DNA of 64,000 nucleotides from Halonotius pteroides (GCF_003605635.1 NZ_QMDW01000004.1:93695-157694), one strand, 5' to 3'; positions 1-9,906 are shown, numbered from the stretch's first letter. Notes: generated from the letters alone by a model not told the origin. A program made the numbers and translations.

Positions 1-1
1 C

Positions 2-475
2 GCCGAAACCGCCGCCAGCGGGTTGACCGGGTTGCAAAACTACCGCTTCGGCAAGGCGGTCACGCTCCCGTTTCCCGGGCTGCACGGATCGGGCGACGTG
101 CCCCCAAGCGTGGTCGACTCGATCGACGCCAACCGCGAGCGGGGGCTACACACGCTCGTCTATCTCGACATCAAGATCGACAGCCACCGCGAGCTCTCAG
201 CCCTCGATACCGACGACCCCTATATGCGAGCCGATCACGCCGCCGGATTACTCGCAACCGACTGGGAAGACGAACTCGCTGTCGTCGTCGCTCGTGCCGG
301 GAGTCCGGAGCCCGTCGTTGCTGCCGACCGGCTGTCAGTGCTGGCCGAGCGGTCGTTCGGTGACCCGCTGCATCTACTCGTTATTCCGGGTGAGCTCCAC
401 CACGTTGAGGCCGACGCGCTGGAGGCGCTGGCCGGCACACCAGTGCCGCACCTTCCAACTGAGTCGGATCGGTAA
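2..475 (+). CDS. dphB: Diphthine synthase, C-terminal part (cut by window start)
   Basis: This is the C-terminal ~157 residues of diphthine synthase, the SAM-dependent methyltransferase that methylates the modified histidine of elongation factor 2 during diphthamide synthesis. The reading frame is open from base 2, so the true start lies upstream. The segment NYRFGKAVTLPFP, then PPSVVDSI, then GLHTLVYLDIK is the conserved core and C-terminal half of the family. The internal TTG at 23 is not a start. The stop abuts the stop of the convergent archaeosortase gene with no spacer. Identification is from recognised family sequence; function is by family. Confidence 0.9.
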   Translation, partial: AETAASGLTGLQNYRFGKAVTLPFPGLHGSGDVPPSVVDSIDANRERGLHTLVYLDIKIDSHRELSALDTDDPYMRADHAAGLLATDWEDELAVVVARAGSPEPVVAADRLSVLAERSFGDPLHLLVIPGELHHVEADALEALAGTPVPHLPTESDR

Positions 476-1495
476 TCAGTCACCCTGTTGTGCACCGGGC
501 TGTTCAGCGACCGGCTCGCGCGGTAACTCTAAGGCAGCCTGCAGGTCGTGATCGTCGCCGGTGAGGAGGTAGAGGACATCCTCCAGAACGGTCAACAGCT
601 CCGGTAGCTGTCGGGCCACGAGATAGGTGATCGCCATGAGCGCGACGACCGCGCCGAGTTGGCTGATGATGCGATCGGAAACAAGGAACGACACGCGATA
701 GGGATTGGTCTCACCGAACAGGAACAATACCGCATCAGGAAACCAGTGCATCAACTGGTTGCCGGCGGCGATCGAGATGAAGGCGGTGCGGAACACGTTG
801 AGCACGAAAATGATCGGTACGGCCACCGCCAGCGCGCGGAGCTTTCGGCGGAACGGGGCTCTTACGGCCGCAATAAGGCCGCTAAACACGGCGATGCTAC
901 CAAGACCAGTGCAAGCCAACACAATGTAGATGTTGTAGATGTGGCCGTCGCTCAACGTCCACTGGTAGGTTGCCATGAATCCTTCCGGGCTCTCGACGAG
1001 GGCCGGCGAGTAGCCAGCCGCCGAGATAATCCAGCCGGTGATAACAGTCGTGACTTCAATGAGATACTGTCGGGGGGCTGGTAGCGTGAGGCCACCAACC
1101 GTAATCGCCGGAATCGTCTCAAACGGGAGGTAGATGAATCCCATGACGGCGATCGCCCGCGAGAGGACGAACAGCGTCGTTCGCCCGGTGTAGAGCTCGT
1201 AGGCCGCATAGAAACACGCCGGCGCGCCGACCAACGCGAGCAGAGCCTCGACGAAGCTCTGGTGTTCAAACCACCAGAATGGCACCGAGTTGAGCCAAAA
1301 GAGTCCAAAGCCCACCCATGCGGTTGTCGCGGTCACCCGTGCCTGCTGCATGAGATCCGTCCCCGAGCGGCGGCCGTACCACTCGGTGACCCCGGCGGCC
1401 GCAAAGAGGAGCACGACGACCCAGATCAACGCATCTGAGAGTGGCCCCATCGTGAACAGCTCGTCGCGGAGCCACGCGACGGGGGAGCCGGTCAT
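476..1495 (-). CDS. artA: Archaeosortase A
   Basis: Membrane transpeptidase-like enzyme that processes PGF-CTERM surface proteins such as the S-layer glycoprotein and couples them to lipid. 339 residues with about eight hydrophobic segments. The catalytic triad expected for the family is visible: Cys195 in LACTGLGS, Arg236 in NVFRTAFI and Arg275 in VSDRIISQ. Spacing between the three is identical to Haloferax volcanii ArtA (Cys173, Arg214, Arg253), shifted by 22 residues. The C-terminal ~40 residues form an acidic cytoplasmic tail. It is transcribed alone, convergent with dphB. No PGF-CTERM substrate is obvious among the neighbours. Confidence 0.95.
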   Translation of the reverse strand: MTGSPVAWLRDELFTMGPLSDALIWVVVLLFAAAGVTEWYGRRSGTDLMQQARVTATTAWVGFGLFWLNSVPFWWFEHQSFVEALLALVGAPACFYAAYELYTGRTTLFVLSRAIAVMGFIYLPFETIPAITVGGLTLPAPRQYLIEVTTVITGWIISAAGYSPALVESPEGFMATYQWTLSDGHIYNIYIVLACTGLGSIAVFSGLIAAVRAPFRRKLRALAVAVPIIFVLNVFRTAFISIAAGNQLMHWFPDAVLFLFGETNPYRVSFLVSDRIISQLGAVVALMAITYLVARQLPELLTVLEDVLYLLTGDDHDLQAALELPREPVAEQPGAQQGD

Positions 1496-1561
1496 ATCAG
1501 CCGGAAGGAGACAGCCTCATAAATCCCTTATTGTTGTGTGCGAAGATGCTGACCAGCCGTC

Positions 1562-1999
1562 TCAGTCGTCGGCTCGTTTGACCGTCATCACCGGTAGCTC
1601 GGTGTTTTGGATCACGCGTTCAGCGACACTGCCCATCAGGAGCCGATCCATCCCTGTTCGGCCGTTGGTACCCATCACGATGGTATCGGCGTCGATATCG
1701 TCGGCATACTCTGTGATCGTCTCGCCGGGCGCGCCCTCGCGAATACTCACAACTGTATCGAGCCCTGCCGAACTCGCGGCGTCGGCAACCGCATCGGTGA
1801 TGCGTTCGCCCTCTTCTTGGAGTGTCCCTTTGATATGGTCACTGCCGAGCTTTGGGGCCATCTGACTCACGCGCTCGTGGTCGACGACGTAGAGAATATG
1901 CATGGCAGCGTCATGTTTATCGGCCAGATCGATCGCGTGGGATGCGGCTTCGCTGGCCGCCTCACTACCGTCGGTCGGGAACAACACCGTTTCGTACAT
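1562..1999 (-). CDS. Universal stress protein (UspA family)
   Basis: Single-domain Usp of 145 residues, the usual length. It begins with the family pattern MYETVLFPTDGSEAA and ends with the nucleotide-binding glycine loop GTNGRTGMDRLLMGSVAER, so it is probably an ATP-binding type. Its exact role in the cell is unknown, as for most members. It lies downstream of dnaK on the same strand but 217 bases away. A TATA-like element near 2030 (CGATTAATTC on the minus strand) lies about 26-30 bases before the ATG, suggesting its own leaderless transcript. Confidence 0.9.
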   Translation of the reverse strand: MYETVLFPTDGSEAASEAASHAIDLADKHDAAMHILYVVDHERVSQMAPKLGSDHIKGTLQEEGERITDAVADAASSAGLDTVVSIREGAPGETITEYADDIDADTIVMGTNGRTGMDRLLMGSVAERVIQNTELPVMTVKRADD

Positions 2000-2216
2000 G
2001 TCTCAACGTTTCCGTGCGCCGTTGTGAATTAATCGGTTTTGTGACTTCGCCGGCTGTCCGGCCTGCGTGCAGTCGCCGCAGTGCGACAACGGGAATGAAC
2101 CGCTGGCAAAGACACCGGCTGTGACGCTCCTTGCTACGTTGACTGCGACAGATTCAACAGAAACAACGTCACTAACGGATGCAGAATAGGGTAACAGCCC
2201 AACAGCGCGTGGGGGC

Positions 2217-4184
2217 TTACTCGTCGTTTTCGTCGTCTTCGTCGGCGTCTTCGAAGTCAGCGTCAACGTACTCGTCGCCCTCTCCGTCAGCATCAGCAGC
2301 ACCGCCTGCGCCGGCCGGGCCGGCACCATCGGGCCCGAAGCCGCCTTCGGGACCGCCCGCGCCGCCGGGGCCAGCCTGTGCCTGTTGGGCCTGTTGTTCG
2401 TACATCTGCTTGCCGATTTCCTGGAGCTCCTCGGAGAGCGACTCGGTCACGTCCTGTAGCTCCTCGGTTTCGGCGTCGTCGTTTTCGAGGACTGCCTCGA
2501 CCTCCTCGATGGCGTCCTGAATGTCAGCCTCAAGATCGTCGTCGACCTGCTCTTCGTTCTCCTCAAGCAGGGATTCAGCGCGCTGAACCGCGCCCTCGGC
2601 CTCGTTGCGGGCTTCGATCCGCTCGCGGCGTTGCTGATCCTCTTCGGCGTGTTGCTCGGCTTCCTCCTGCATCCGCTCGACCTCCTCGTCGGAGAGCCCC
2701 GCGCCGCCTTCGATGGTGATCGACTCGGCGTTGCCCGAGCCCTGATCCTCGGCGGCAACGTTGACGATGCCGTCGGCGTCGATCGAGAACTCGACTTCGA
2801 TCTGTGGCGTGCCTGCGGGTGCCGGTGGGATCCCGGATAGCATGAACTCTCCGAGCAGTTCGTTCTCCTCGGCGATCTCGCGTTCGCCTTGGAAGACGCG
2901 AACCTGCACCGACGTCTGGTTGTCCGCCGCCGTGGTGAAAACCTTCGAGGCGTCGGTCGGGATCGTGGTGTTCTTCTCGATCAGTCGCTCGAAGATGCCA
3001 CCTTTGACCTCGATCCCGAGGCTCAGCGGTGTCACATCGAGCAGGACGATGTCGTCGACATCGCCGGCAAGGACGCCGCCCTGAATCGCCGCACCGAGTG
3101 CGACAGCTTCGTCGGGATTGACGTTTTTCTTTGGCTCTTGGCCGACGAGTTCCTCGACCTTGTCGGATACCTGCGGCATCCGGGTCGACCCACCGACCAA
3201 GATCACTTCGTCGATGTTGCCCGTGGATTTGTCGGCATCGTCGAGAGCCTGCTCGGTCGGCTCCACCGTTCGCTCGATGAGGTCTTTGGTGATGTTTTCG
3301 AACGTTGCCCGCGTGATCGACGTTTCGAGGTGAACCGGGCCAGAGTCGGTTGCCGTAATGAACGGGAGATTGATGTTGGCTTCCTTCCGGGAGGAGAGTT
3401 CGATCTTCGCTTCCTCGGCGGCCTCCTTGAGTCGCTGGAGGGCCTGCCGATCGTCGCGGAGGTCGATCCCGTGGTCGTCCACAAACTCGTCGGCGAGGTG
3501 GTCGATGATCGCCTCATCCCAGTCGTCGCCACCGAGGTCGTTGTCGCCGTTCGTGGCGACGACATCGTAGACGCCGCCGCCGAGTTCTAGCACAGAGACA
3601 TCGAACGTCCCGCCACCAAGGTCGTAGACAAGAACGGTCTGATCGGATTCGTCATCGAGGCCGTAGGCCATCGACGCGGCGGTCGGCTCGTTGACGATGC
3701 GTTCGACCTCGAAGCCGGCGATCTCGCCGGCGTTCTTCGTCGCCTGTCGCTGCCGGTCGTTGAAGTACGCCGGCACGGTGATGACAGCTTTCTCAACATC
3801 GTGGCCGAGATACTCCTCGGCGTCGCGTTTGATCTTCTGGAGGATCATCGCCGAGATCTGCTCGGGCGTGTAACTGTCGTCATCGTCGCCGGACTGCGTC
3901 CGGCTGCCAGAGGCGTCTACCGACGCCTCGCTGATCTCGACCTCGTAGTCCTCCTCACCCATGTGGCGTTTGATGGACTCGATGGTGTCGTCGGGATTCT
4001 GGACGGCCTGATTTTTTGCTGGCTTCCCGATCAGCCGCTCGCCGTCGTCGTCGAAGGCGACGACCGAAGGGGTCGTCCGGTCGCCCTCGCCGTTGACGAT
4101 GATCTCCGGGTCGCCACCCTCCATCACTGCAAACGCGCTGTTCGTGGTGCCAAGGTCAATACCGAGAATCTTCTCACTGGCCAT
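2217..4184 (-). CDS. dnaK: Molecular chaperone DnaK (Hsp70)
   Basis: Hsp70 ATPase and substrate-binding chaperone, 655 residues. The start is ATG at 4184 giving [18 protein letters not shown]; an in-frame ATG 60 bases upstream adds an unrelated tail and would put the promoter inside the gene. The nucleotide-binding domain occupies about residues 1-375 (phosphate loop [20 protein letters not shown] near 190). The substrate-binding domain and acidic helical lid follow, with a Gly/Pro-rich then very acidic tail. grpE lies 177 bases upstream on the same strand. dnaJ, usually the next gene, is absent; a universal stress gene follows instead. Confidence 0.97.
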   Translation of the reverse strand: MASEKILGIDLGTTNSAFAVMEGGDPEIIVNGEGDRTTPSVVAFDDDGERLIGKPAKNQAVQNPDDTIESIKRHMGEEDYEVEISEASVDASGSRTQSGDDDDSYTPEQISAMILQKIKRDAEEYLGHDVEKAVITVPAYFNDRQRQATKNAGEIAGFEVERIVNEPTAASMAYGLDDESDQTVLVYDLGGGTFDVSVLELGGGVYDVVATNGDNDLGGDDWDEAIIDHLADEFVDDHGIDLRDDRQALQRLKEAAEEAKIELSSRKEANINLPFITATDSGPVHLETSITRATFENITKDLIERTVEPTEQALDDADKSTGNIDEVILVGGSTRMPQVSDKVEELVGQEPKKNVNPDEAVALGAAIQGGVLAGDVDDIVLLDVTPLSLGIEVKGGIFERLIEKNTTIPTDASKVFTTAADNQTSVQVRVFQGEREIAEENELLGEFMLSGIPPAPAGTPQIEVEFSIDADGIVNVAAEDQGSGNAESITIEGGAGLSDEEVERMQEEAEQHAEEDQQRRERIEARNEAEGAVQRAESLLEENEEQVDDDLEADIQDAIEEVEAVLENDDAETEELQDVTESLSEELQEIGKQMYEQQAQQAQAGPGGAGGPEGGFGPDGAGPAGAGGAADADGEGDEYVDADFEDADEDDENDE

Positions 4185-4210
4185 CTTGGTCTGAACTACC
4201 GCCTTGGATC

Positions 4211-4220
4211 GGTTAAAGGT
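4211..4220 (-). promoter_or_regulatory. Probable dnaK TATA box
   Basis: Minus-strand sequence ACCTTTAACC has its centre about 31 bases before the dnaK ATG at 4184, the position expected for a near-leaderless haloarchaeal transcript. It supports a dnaK promoter separate from grpE. A second AT-rich element (minus-strand TTTATTTAAATA near 4305-4316) lies further upstream between the two genes and could be an alternative promoter. Confidence 0.5.
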
Positions 4221-4361
4221 TACTAGACACGCCGACACAGACAAACCAACAACCAGACCGCTGTCTTGCGATTAGACCGGGAGATGAGCTGGGGTAGTCG
4301 GTGTATTTAAATAAACCGCAAGCCCACCGGTGGCGGTCACACAGCAGCATCGCTTGCGGTA

Positions 4362-4994
4362 TTACCCGTCGGCGCTGACCGTCACCCGCGCCGGCTGGAG
4401 CACCTTGTCAGCCATCTCGTAGCCCTCTTGATAGATGTCGACGATGGTGCCTGCGGGCTGGTCGCTGTCAACACGCTGCATGACCTCATGGCGTTCAGGG
4501 TCGACCTCGTCGCCGGCCGCCGGCGAGATGAACGCGACATTTTCGTCTTCGAGTGCTCGATCAAACGATTCCAGCGTTGACTCGACGCCGGGACGGATGT
4601 CGGCAGCATCGTCTTGATCAAGTGCGCGAACCAGGTTGTCGCGGACATCGGTCAGCCGTTCGACCAACTCTTCGGTCGCCCGCGCCTTCATCTCCGCCTG
4701 TTGTTGCTTTGTTCGTTTCTTGTAGTTCTTGAAATCGGCTCGCGCCCGAGAGAGCTTCTCGGTGAGCTCGTCGATCTCGTTGTTCTTCTCGGCGACCGCA
4801 TCCTCCAGTGCCTCGATCCGGGATCGAAGTTCCGTTGCTGGCTCGGTTGGTGTCTCATCGCTGTCGGTGAGACGGTCGAGGAGTTCGTCTGTAGACACGT
4901 CTTCGATAGCTTCGCTGTCGTCGGCTGCAGGCTCGTCGGCCCCAGCGTCCGTCTCGGAGGCTTCGTCTTCGACCGCTGCTGCGTCATCACTCAT
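4362..4994 (-). CDS. grpE: GrpE nucleotide exchange factor
   Basis: Co-chaperone that releases ADP from DnaK. 210 residues. The N-terminal ~60 residues are very acidic and low in complexity, as in haloarchaeal GrpE. A long coiled-coil helix follows (about 62-115, with SRARADFKNYKKRTK), then the C-terminal beta domain with the conserved VMQRVDSDQPAGTIVDIYQEGY. A TATA-like GCTTAAGCC on the minus strand near 5020 lies about 26 bases before the ATG. It is upstream of dnaK on the same strand, with a separate dnaK promoter likely. Confidence 0.95.
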   Translation of the reverse strand: MSDDAAAVEDEASETDAGADEPAADDSEAIEDVSTDELLDRLTDSDETPTEPATELRSRIEALEDAVAEKNNEIDELTEKLSRARADFKNYKKRTKQQQAEMKARATEELVERLTDVRDNLVRALDQDDAADIRPGVESTLESFDRALEDENVAFISPAAGDEVDPERHEVMQRVDSDQPAGTIVDIYQEGYEMADKVLQPARVTVSADG

Positions 4995-5148
4995 ACACGA
5001 GCGGAAGCCCTTCGGCGGCTTAAGCGTTCAGAACCCTACTGGGGCATACGACAGCAGCGACCTACCCACCCGCTGGCGTCGGTCACGCAGATCACCCGAC
5101 GGTCACACGGAGCGAAACCGACAAACCAGCGGCCGCAAAACGGACGCC

Positions 5149-6057
5149 ATGAATCCCTTAGAGCGGTACGCCCCGCTCGTCGACGACGAAGCGGCATTTT
5201 TTGCGGCCTGCGAGCGACCGCTGCCCTCGGTCGTCCGCGTTAACACGATCAAAACTGCTCCAGAGCGCGCTCGTCGCGCGCTTGAGCATGAGGGTATCGA
5301 ATACGAACCTGTCGGGTGGCACGACCAGCTTCTCCGGCTACCCGAGGCCACCCCGGGGACGAACTGGCCGTATTTCCACGGCTGGCTCCACGGCCAAGAG
5401 GAGGTTTCGGCGGTACCCGCACTCGTACTCGATCCACAACCCGGCGAGAGAATCTGGGATAGCTGTGCCGCACCGGGCAGCAAGACAACACAGCTGTCGG
5501 CGATAATGGACGACCGCGGGGTTGTCGTCGGCAACGACAACAATCTCGGCCGGCTCTCGTCGCTGCGGCACAACGCCGAACGCCTTGGCGTCACGAATCT
5601 CGTCGTTACCAACCAAGACGGCCGAAACTTTTCGTTCAATCCCTTCGAGTTCGATGAGTTCGACCGTGCTATCGTTGACGCGCCCTGTTCCTGTGAGGGA
5701 ACAGTTCGCAAAAATCCGACGACACTGGAGGAGTGGACGCTGGAGCATGTTCACAGCGTCGCCGCCGTCCAGAAAGGTATCCTCTCGCGGGCCGTCCAGG
5801 CGACCAAGCCGGGCGGCACGGTCGTCTACTCAACGTGTACGTTCGCCCCAGAGGAAAACGAGGCCGTGGTTGATCACGTCCTCGAAACCGAGGACTGTGA
5901 GGTCGTTGGCTTCGACTGTCCGCTCGATTCGGTCTCCGGTATCACCGAGTGGGAAGACGACAGCTACGATTCGAGTGTCAAGCAAACCCATCGGATCTAC
6001 CCCCATCTCAACGATACCGGCGGCTTCTACTGTGCGAAACTGGAGGTGGGCGGATGA
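5149..6057 (+). CDS. NSUN/RsmB-family RNA cytosine-5 methyltransferase
   Basis: SAM-dependent m5C methyltransferase of the Nol1/Nop2/Sun family, acting on tRNA or rRNA. 302 residues from the ATG at 5149. An N-terminal substrate domain (1-90, RVNTIKTAPERARRALE) precedes the Rossmann catalytic domain. Motif I is at about 104-115 (DSCAAPGSKTTQ), the proline-cysteine motif IV is DAPCSCEGT with Cys180, and the catalytic Cys230 lies in YSTCTFAPEENE. The protein ends soon after the catalytic domain, without the PUA-like tail some relatives carry. The next gene overlaps its stop by four bases (ATGA) and may supply that part. The exact RNA target cannot be read from the sequence. Confidence 0.9.
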   Translation: MNPLERYAPLVDDEAAFFAACERPLPSVVRVNTIKTAPERARRALEHEGIEYEPVGWHDQLLRLPEATPGTNWPYFHGWLHGQEEVSAVPALVLDPQPGERIWDSCAAPGSKTTQLSAIMDDRGVVVGNDNNLGRLSSLRHNAERLGVTNLVVTNQDGRNFSFNPFEFDEFDRAIVDAPCSCEGTVRKNPTTLEEWTLEHVHSVAAVQKGILSRAVQATKPGGTVVYSTCTFAPEENEAVVDHVLETEDCEVVGFDCPLDSVSGITEWEDDSYDSSVKQTHRIYPHLNDTGGFYCAKLEVGG

Positions 6058-6584
6058 GCGGCGAGACTGAAAACGTCGGCCAGCAGTTCGGCCGCTTGCC
6101 GGCGACGGCGGCCGATCGTGAGGTTGAGGGGCGAGTCTCACGCGAGGCGGTACTCGGGTTCTTTGCCAACCGATTCGGCATTGATCCCGCCGTCTTCGAG
6201 GGGTTTTCATTCTGGGAGAAAGGCAAAGGCAAGATCTGGATCTTCGCCGCCGACGCGCCGAGCCCGATCCGCGTCGAGGGTCTCGGGATGACCGTGCTGC
6301 GAACTCGGCAGGAACACTGGAAGCCGACCCAGAGCGCGATCCAGCGGTTCGGCGGCCACGCGTCGAAAAACGTCATCGAGATCGGCGGCGAAGCCGCCGC
6401 GGCGTTCGCCCGCGGCGAGGATCAGGAACTCGACTGGGACGGCGACTGGGGGTACCTTATCGCGGCCCGTGACGTTGGTGGCGAACGCGAGCCGATCGGT
6501 GTTGGACTGTACGTCTACGGGGAGTTGCGATCAACTGTGCCGAAAGGCAATCAGGAATCGTTGCCGCCGCTGGCGGCGGAGTAG
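6054..6584 (+). CDS. DUF7122-like PUA-type protein, partner of the RNA methyltransferase
   Basis: 176 residues, starting within the stop of the methyltransferase gene (ATGA overlap), so the two are translationally coupled. The N-terminal half has VLGFFANRFGIDPAVFEGFSF and then WEKGKGKIWIFA. The C-terminal half has RVEGLGMTVLRTR, KPTQSAIQRFG and, near 130-160, a pattern ending WGYLIAARD with VGVGLYVYGELRS. This resembles the PUA-like RNA-binding tail of archaeal NSUN/RsmF enzymes. Function as an RNA-binding subunit is inferred from that resemblance and the coupling. I place it in the haloarchaeal DUF7122 family from memory, with moderate certainty. Confidence 0.75.
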   Translation: MSGETENVGQQFGRLPATAADREVEGRVSREAVLGFFANRFGIDPAVFEGFSFWEKGKGKIWIFAADAPSPIRVEGLGMTVLRTRQEHWKPTQSAIQRFGGHASKNVIEIGGEAAAAFARGEDQELDWDGDWGYLIAARDVGGEREPIGVGLYVYGELRSTVPKGNQESLPPLAAE

Positions 6585-6604
6585 GTGTCGTTGCGACCGC
6601 CGAA

Positions 6605-6835
6605 TTAGGCGGTGTCGCCGTCGAGAGCGCGGCTCGTGATTCGGTCGCCGTACCGGTGATACAGCAGTGTGAGCGCGATGCCGGCCGGCGACCAGCGGTA
6701 GGCGAGGACGGCGACACCGAGCAGCACCGCACCGAGGCGTCGGTTCCCACTGAGCACCGCCCGGAGGCCGGTGACGACGACGGAGAGCACGCTGAACAAC
6801 CGCGTCCAAGTGGAGGCAAACAGTTTGGAGAGCAT
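6605..6835 (-). CDS. Small haloarchaeal membrane protein, unknown function
   Basis: 76 residues from ATG 6835. The sequence begins MLSKLFASTWTRLFSVLS, with two weakly hydrophobic stretches (about 9-25 and 34-60) and an arginine between them, consistent with a small inner-membrane protein. It lies 40 bases downstream of bax1 on the same strand and converges with the DUF7122 gene. An upstream in-frame extension to 6940 would overlap bax1 and looks non-coding. No function is assigned. Confidence 0.6.
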   Translation of the reverse strand: MLSKLFASTWTRLFSVLSVVVTGLRAVLSGNRRLGAVLLGVAVLAYRWSPAGIALTLLYHRYGDRITSRALDGDTA

Positions 6836-6875
6836 CACAGGTCTGCTTCGGGACGACACGTAAAAAGAGGACGGC

Positions 6876-8444
6876 TCACTCGTCGGTTTCATGCTCTCGC
6901 TTTTCGAGCGTCCCGCCCGAGAGCCCGTCCCACACGACACGGTAGTCGACCGCCGACAGCACCGCGCTGGTGTCGGTCAGCTCGTAGTCGTCCAACACGG
7001 ATTCGGCCTCCGACAGCGACATGCCGGCAGAGAGCTCCGCAGAAACCGTTGCCAACACCGGTGGCCGAACCAGCAGCTGCCCGAGTCGCTCGTGTTCCGG
7101 GAACGCTTGGTTCTCGATCGCATCGACAGACACACCGTACGTGTCGGCGACAGCTGCCAGCGTTGTCACATCATCGCTGGGCTGAATTGTGGCTGGCAGG
7201 TCGGCAGTCGCGTCGGCAACGAGATCAGCCTCGTACGCCTGGAGTCCGTCAACGACGTCTTTGACGCGCACCGACCCGGAGTAGGGGATCGCACGGTGGT
7301 CGCTTGCGGCGATTGCCTCGCCGACGCCCAGCGATTCGTCGACGGCGACGATGAGTTCGACAGCCTCCACACCGGCCAGTTGGCCGAGTTTCTTTTCGAC
7401 GTACGCCGGTGTCCAAAACCCCATCACCTCGAAGTAGACCCGAAAGTCGGCGAATCGATAATCGAAGGCGAAATCCGGAATCATCACGCGTGATCCCGTT
7501 TCTAACAGATCCGGCTCCCGGCGAAGCTCCCAGTCGAGATCAAGAGCCTCAAACCGCGCGGCGAACTCGCGTTCGACGCCGCTGTCATAACTCGGCTCAG
7601 CAACAGGCTCGACGCCCGGCACCGACACGTCACCGGCCTGGAGCGTCATCTCGCGGTCGGTGCCGTGGTCGTCGACGGTCGCTGTCAACTGCCACTCGGT
7701 TGTACCCGCGACCGACCGCAACAAGCGGGCAAAAGCGGTGCCGTACCGCCTGGTACGCCGAAAGAGCCGGTCGGGGCCGGTGACGACGACCGTTCGCTGA
7801 TCGGCCAGTGGGCCGTCGCTGTCATCCGCATTGTCGCCGTCGTTCGCGTCGTTGTTGGGCTGTTCGATCTCGTACATCAGTCCGAGCCGCTTGACGGCCG
7901 TGATCAACGCTCGCGGGTCGTCGCTTTTAAGCCGTACCTCGGTCGCGTCGAACAGCGCGGTCTGGGCCAGCGAAAGATTGTACTGCTCGATGAGTGTGTC
8001 GGGATCCCACCGGGAGTCGAAGGTTGCGAGTCGCTGATTGCAGTCGCGGTCGGCATACAGTGAGTCCTCGATGGCGGTGGGTTCGACCGCAAGATCGTTG
8101 CTCGCCCGCGCGATCGCCTGCTCGCGTTCGTCGTCGTTGGCGACGCCGACGGCCTCGGCGGCCCCGAAGGCGACCCGGCGAGCCCGCTCGGGCGGCAGTG
8201 GTGTGTCGGTCTCGAAGGTGGCCTCGCGGTCGAGTAGGGCGGCAAACCCCCGAACAAGCTTGAAATCCTCCGTCTCACGTTCGATCTCGTCGACCGCCCT
8301 CTCAAGGGTTTTGCGTCGCTCACCGACGTGGCCCTGATAGGTGCCAATGAGCGTGGCCGCAAGCCGACGGCGTTCCAGACCGATGACCTCGGGACGGTAG
8401 CGACCGCCGCGGCGAGAGACCCGGAGGAGATCCTTCGTCAGCAC
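6876..8444 (-). CDS. bax1: Bax1-like DUF790 nuclease (XPB-binding protein)
   Basis: Predicted Bax1, the archaeal partner and structure-specific nuclease of the XPB helicase in DNA repair. 522 residues from GTG 8444, which gives the family-typical N-terminus (M/V)LTKDLLRVSRRGGRY; the ATG 57 bases upstream adds an untypical tail. The N-terminal DUF790 region covers about 1-200. The C-terminal nuclease-like region contains MIPDFAFDY and VYFEVMGFWTPAYVEKKL, matching the D...E-x-K pattern of a PD-(D/E)XK fold. XPB, its usual neighbour, is not adjacent here: a small membrane gene follows and aspS diverges. Confidence 0.85.
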   Translation of the reverse strand: MLTKDLLRVSRRGGRYRPEVIGLERRRLAATLIGTYQGHVGERRKTLERAVDEIERETEDFKLVRGFAALLDREATFETDTPLPPERARRVAFGAAEAVGVANDDEREQAIARASNDLAVEPTAIEDSLYADRDCNQRLATFDSRWDPDTLIEQYNLSLAQTALFDATEVRLKSDDPRALITAVKRLGLMYEIEQPNNDANDGDNADDSDGPLADQRTVVVTGPDRLFRRTRRYGTAFARLLRSVAGTTEWQLTATVDDHGTDREMTLQAGDVSVPGVEPVAEPSYDSGVEREFAARFEALDLDWELRREPDLLETGSRVMIPDFAFDYRFADFRVYFEVMGFWTPAYVEKKLGQLAGVEAVELIVAVDESLGVGEAIAASDHRAIPYSGSVRVKDVVDGLQAYEADLVADATADLPATIQPSDDVTTLAAVADTYGVSVDAIENQAFPEHERLGQLLVRPPVLATVSAELSAGMSLSEAESVLDDYELTDTSAVLSAVDYRVVWDGLSGGTLEKREHETDE

Positions 8445-8559
8445 GCCCCTCTGTTCATCGTGTGGTGGTAAAAACACCCCGAGGCACAGACCGCGTCGCA
8501 CCGGTGGTGGCGCAGCCGGAATCAGCCGAGTTTAAGGGCAGCGGCCGACAGCATCGGGT

Positions 8560-9864
8560 ATGGAAAACCGAACGTACACGGCCGACGCCGACCCCGGTGA
8601 GTCGGTGACGGTCGCCGGCTGGGTGCACGAACTCCGCGATCTCGGCGGCATCGCCTTTCTTATCCTGCGCGATACGACGGGCAAGATTCAGATCAAGTTC
8701 GAGAAAGACGAGATGGACGACGGTCTCGTCGAGACCGGCCTCAACGTCGCCCGCGAGAGCGTCATCTCGGTCACCGGCGACGTTGACGAGGAGCCACGCG
8801 CCCCCACGGGCGTCGAGATCACGCCCGACTCGGTCGAGGTCGTCGCCGAGGCCGACACCGAACTCCCGCTTGATCCATCCGGCAAGGTCGACGCCGACCT
8901 CTCGACGCGGCTCGACAACCGGACGCTCGACCTCCGGAAGGCGGAGGTGCAGGCGATCTTCACGATCCGCGCGGAGATCCAGCACGCCGCCCGCGAGACG
9001 TTCCGCGAGCTGGACTGCACCGAGATCAACACGCCGAAGATCGTCGCCACCGGCACCGAGGGCGGCACGGAACTGTTCCCGATCACCTACTTCGGCGAGG
9101 AGGCCTTTATGAATCAGAGCCCGCAGCTGTTCAAACAGCTGATCGCCGGCTCGAACGTCGAGCGCGTCTTCGAGATCGGCCCGATCTTCCGCGCCGAGGA
9201 ACACAACACGCCGCGACACCTCAACGAGGCGACCTCTATCGACTTCGAGGGGGCCTTCTGCGACCAGCACGAGGCGATGGATGTGGCCGAAGCCGTCGTC
9301 ACCGCCGTCTATGAGGCCGTCGACGCCAACTGCTCTGAGGAACTCGACGCCCTCGGGCTTGCCGAGGAGTTCGAAGTCCCCTCAGGCGAGTTCCCGCGGC
9401 TCAGCTACGAGGAGGCCATCGAGCGTATCAACGCGACCGGCGAACTCGACGAGCAACTGCTGTGGGGTGACGACCTGCCGACCGAAGGCGAGGTCGCCCT
9501 CGGCGAGGATGTCGGCGAACACTACTTTATCACCGACTGGCCCAGCGAGATCAAGCCGTTCTACATCATGGATCAGGACGACGACGACCAGCTGTCTACC
9601 GGGTTCGACCTGATGCATCCACGGATGGAACTCGTCTCCGGCGGCCAGCGTGAACACCGCTACGACCACCTGATCGAAGGCTTCGAACAACAGGGTCTCG
9701 ACCCCGAGGCCTTCGACTACTACACGAAGATGTTCAAATACGGGATGCCGCCGCACGCCGGCTTCGGCCTCGGCGGCGAGCGACTCGTGATGACGCTGCT
9801 CGGCTTGGACAACATCCGTGAGGGCGTGCTCTTCCCACGGGATCGGCAGCGACTGAGCCCATAG
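8560..9864 (+). CDS. aspS: Aspartyl-tRNA synthetase
   Basis: Class IIb aminoacyl-tRNA synthetase charging tRNA with aspartate. 434 residues, the archaeal length. The N-terminal OB-fold anticodon domain (1-100) begins with the typical [24 protein letters not shown]. The catalytic domain has motif 2 ([15 protein letters not shown]) and motif 3 ([16 protein letters not shown]). A TTTAAG box at 8531-8536 lies about 26 bases before the ATG, so the mRNA is probably leaderless. Whether it also charges tRNA-Asn depends on the asparagine pathway, not visible here. Confidence 0.97.
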   Translation: MENRTYTADADPGESVTVAGWVHELRDLGGIAFLILRDTTGKIQIKFEKDEMDDGLVETGLNVARESVISVTGDVDEEPRAPTGVEITPDSVEVVAEADTELPLDPSGKVDADLSTRLDNRTLDLRKAEVQAIFTIRAEIQHAARETFRELDCTEINTPKIVATGTEGGTELFPITYFGEEAFMNQSPQLFKQLIAGSNVERVFEIGPIFRAEEHNTPRHLNEATSIDFEGAFCDQHEAMDVAEAVVTAVYEAVDANCSEELDALGLAEEFEVPSGEFPRLSYEEAIERINATGELDEQLLWGDDLPTEGEVALGEDVGEHYFITDWPSEIKPFYIMDQDDDDQLSTGFDLMHPRMELVSGGQREHRYDHLIEGFEQQGLDPEAFDYYTKMFKYGMPPHAGFGLGGERLVMTLLGLDNIREGVLFPRDRQRLSP

Positions 9865-9906
9865 CGGCGGCTGTCGATCACCCAGAAGGCGCTACAATCA
9901 GTACCA

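Noticed and set aside
2003..2329. Possible gene between dnaK and the universal stress gene
   Set aside because: It overlaps the end of dnaK in another frame and has a Thr/Lys/Ser-rich translation; the gap reads as intergenic.
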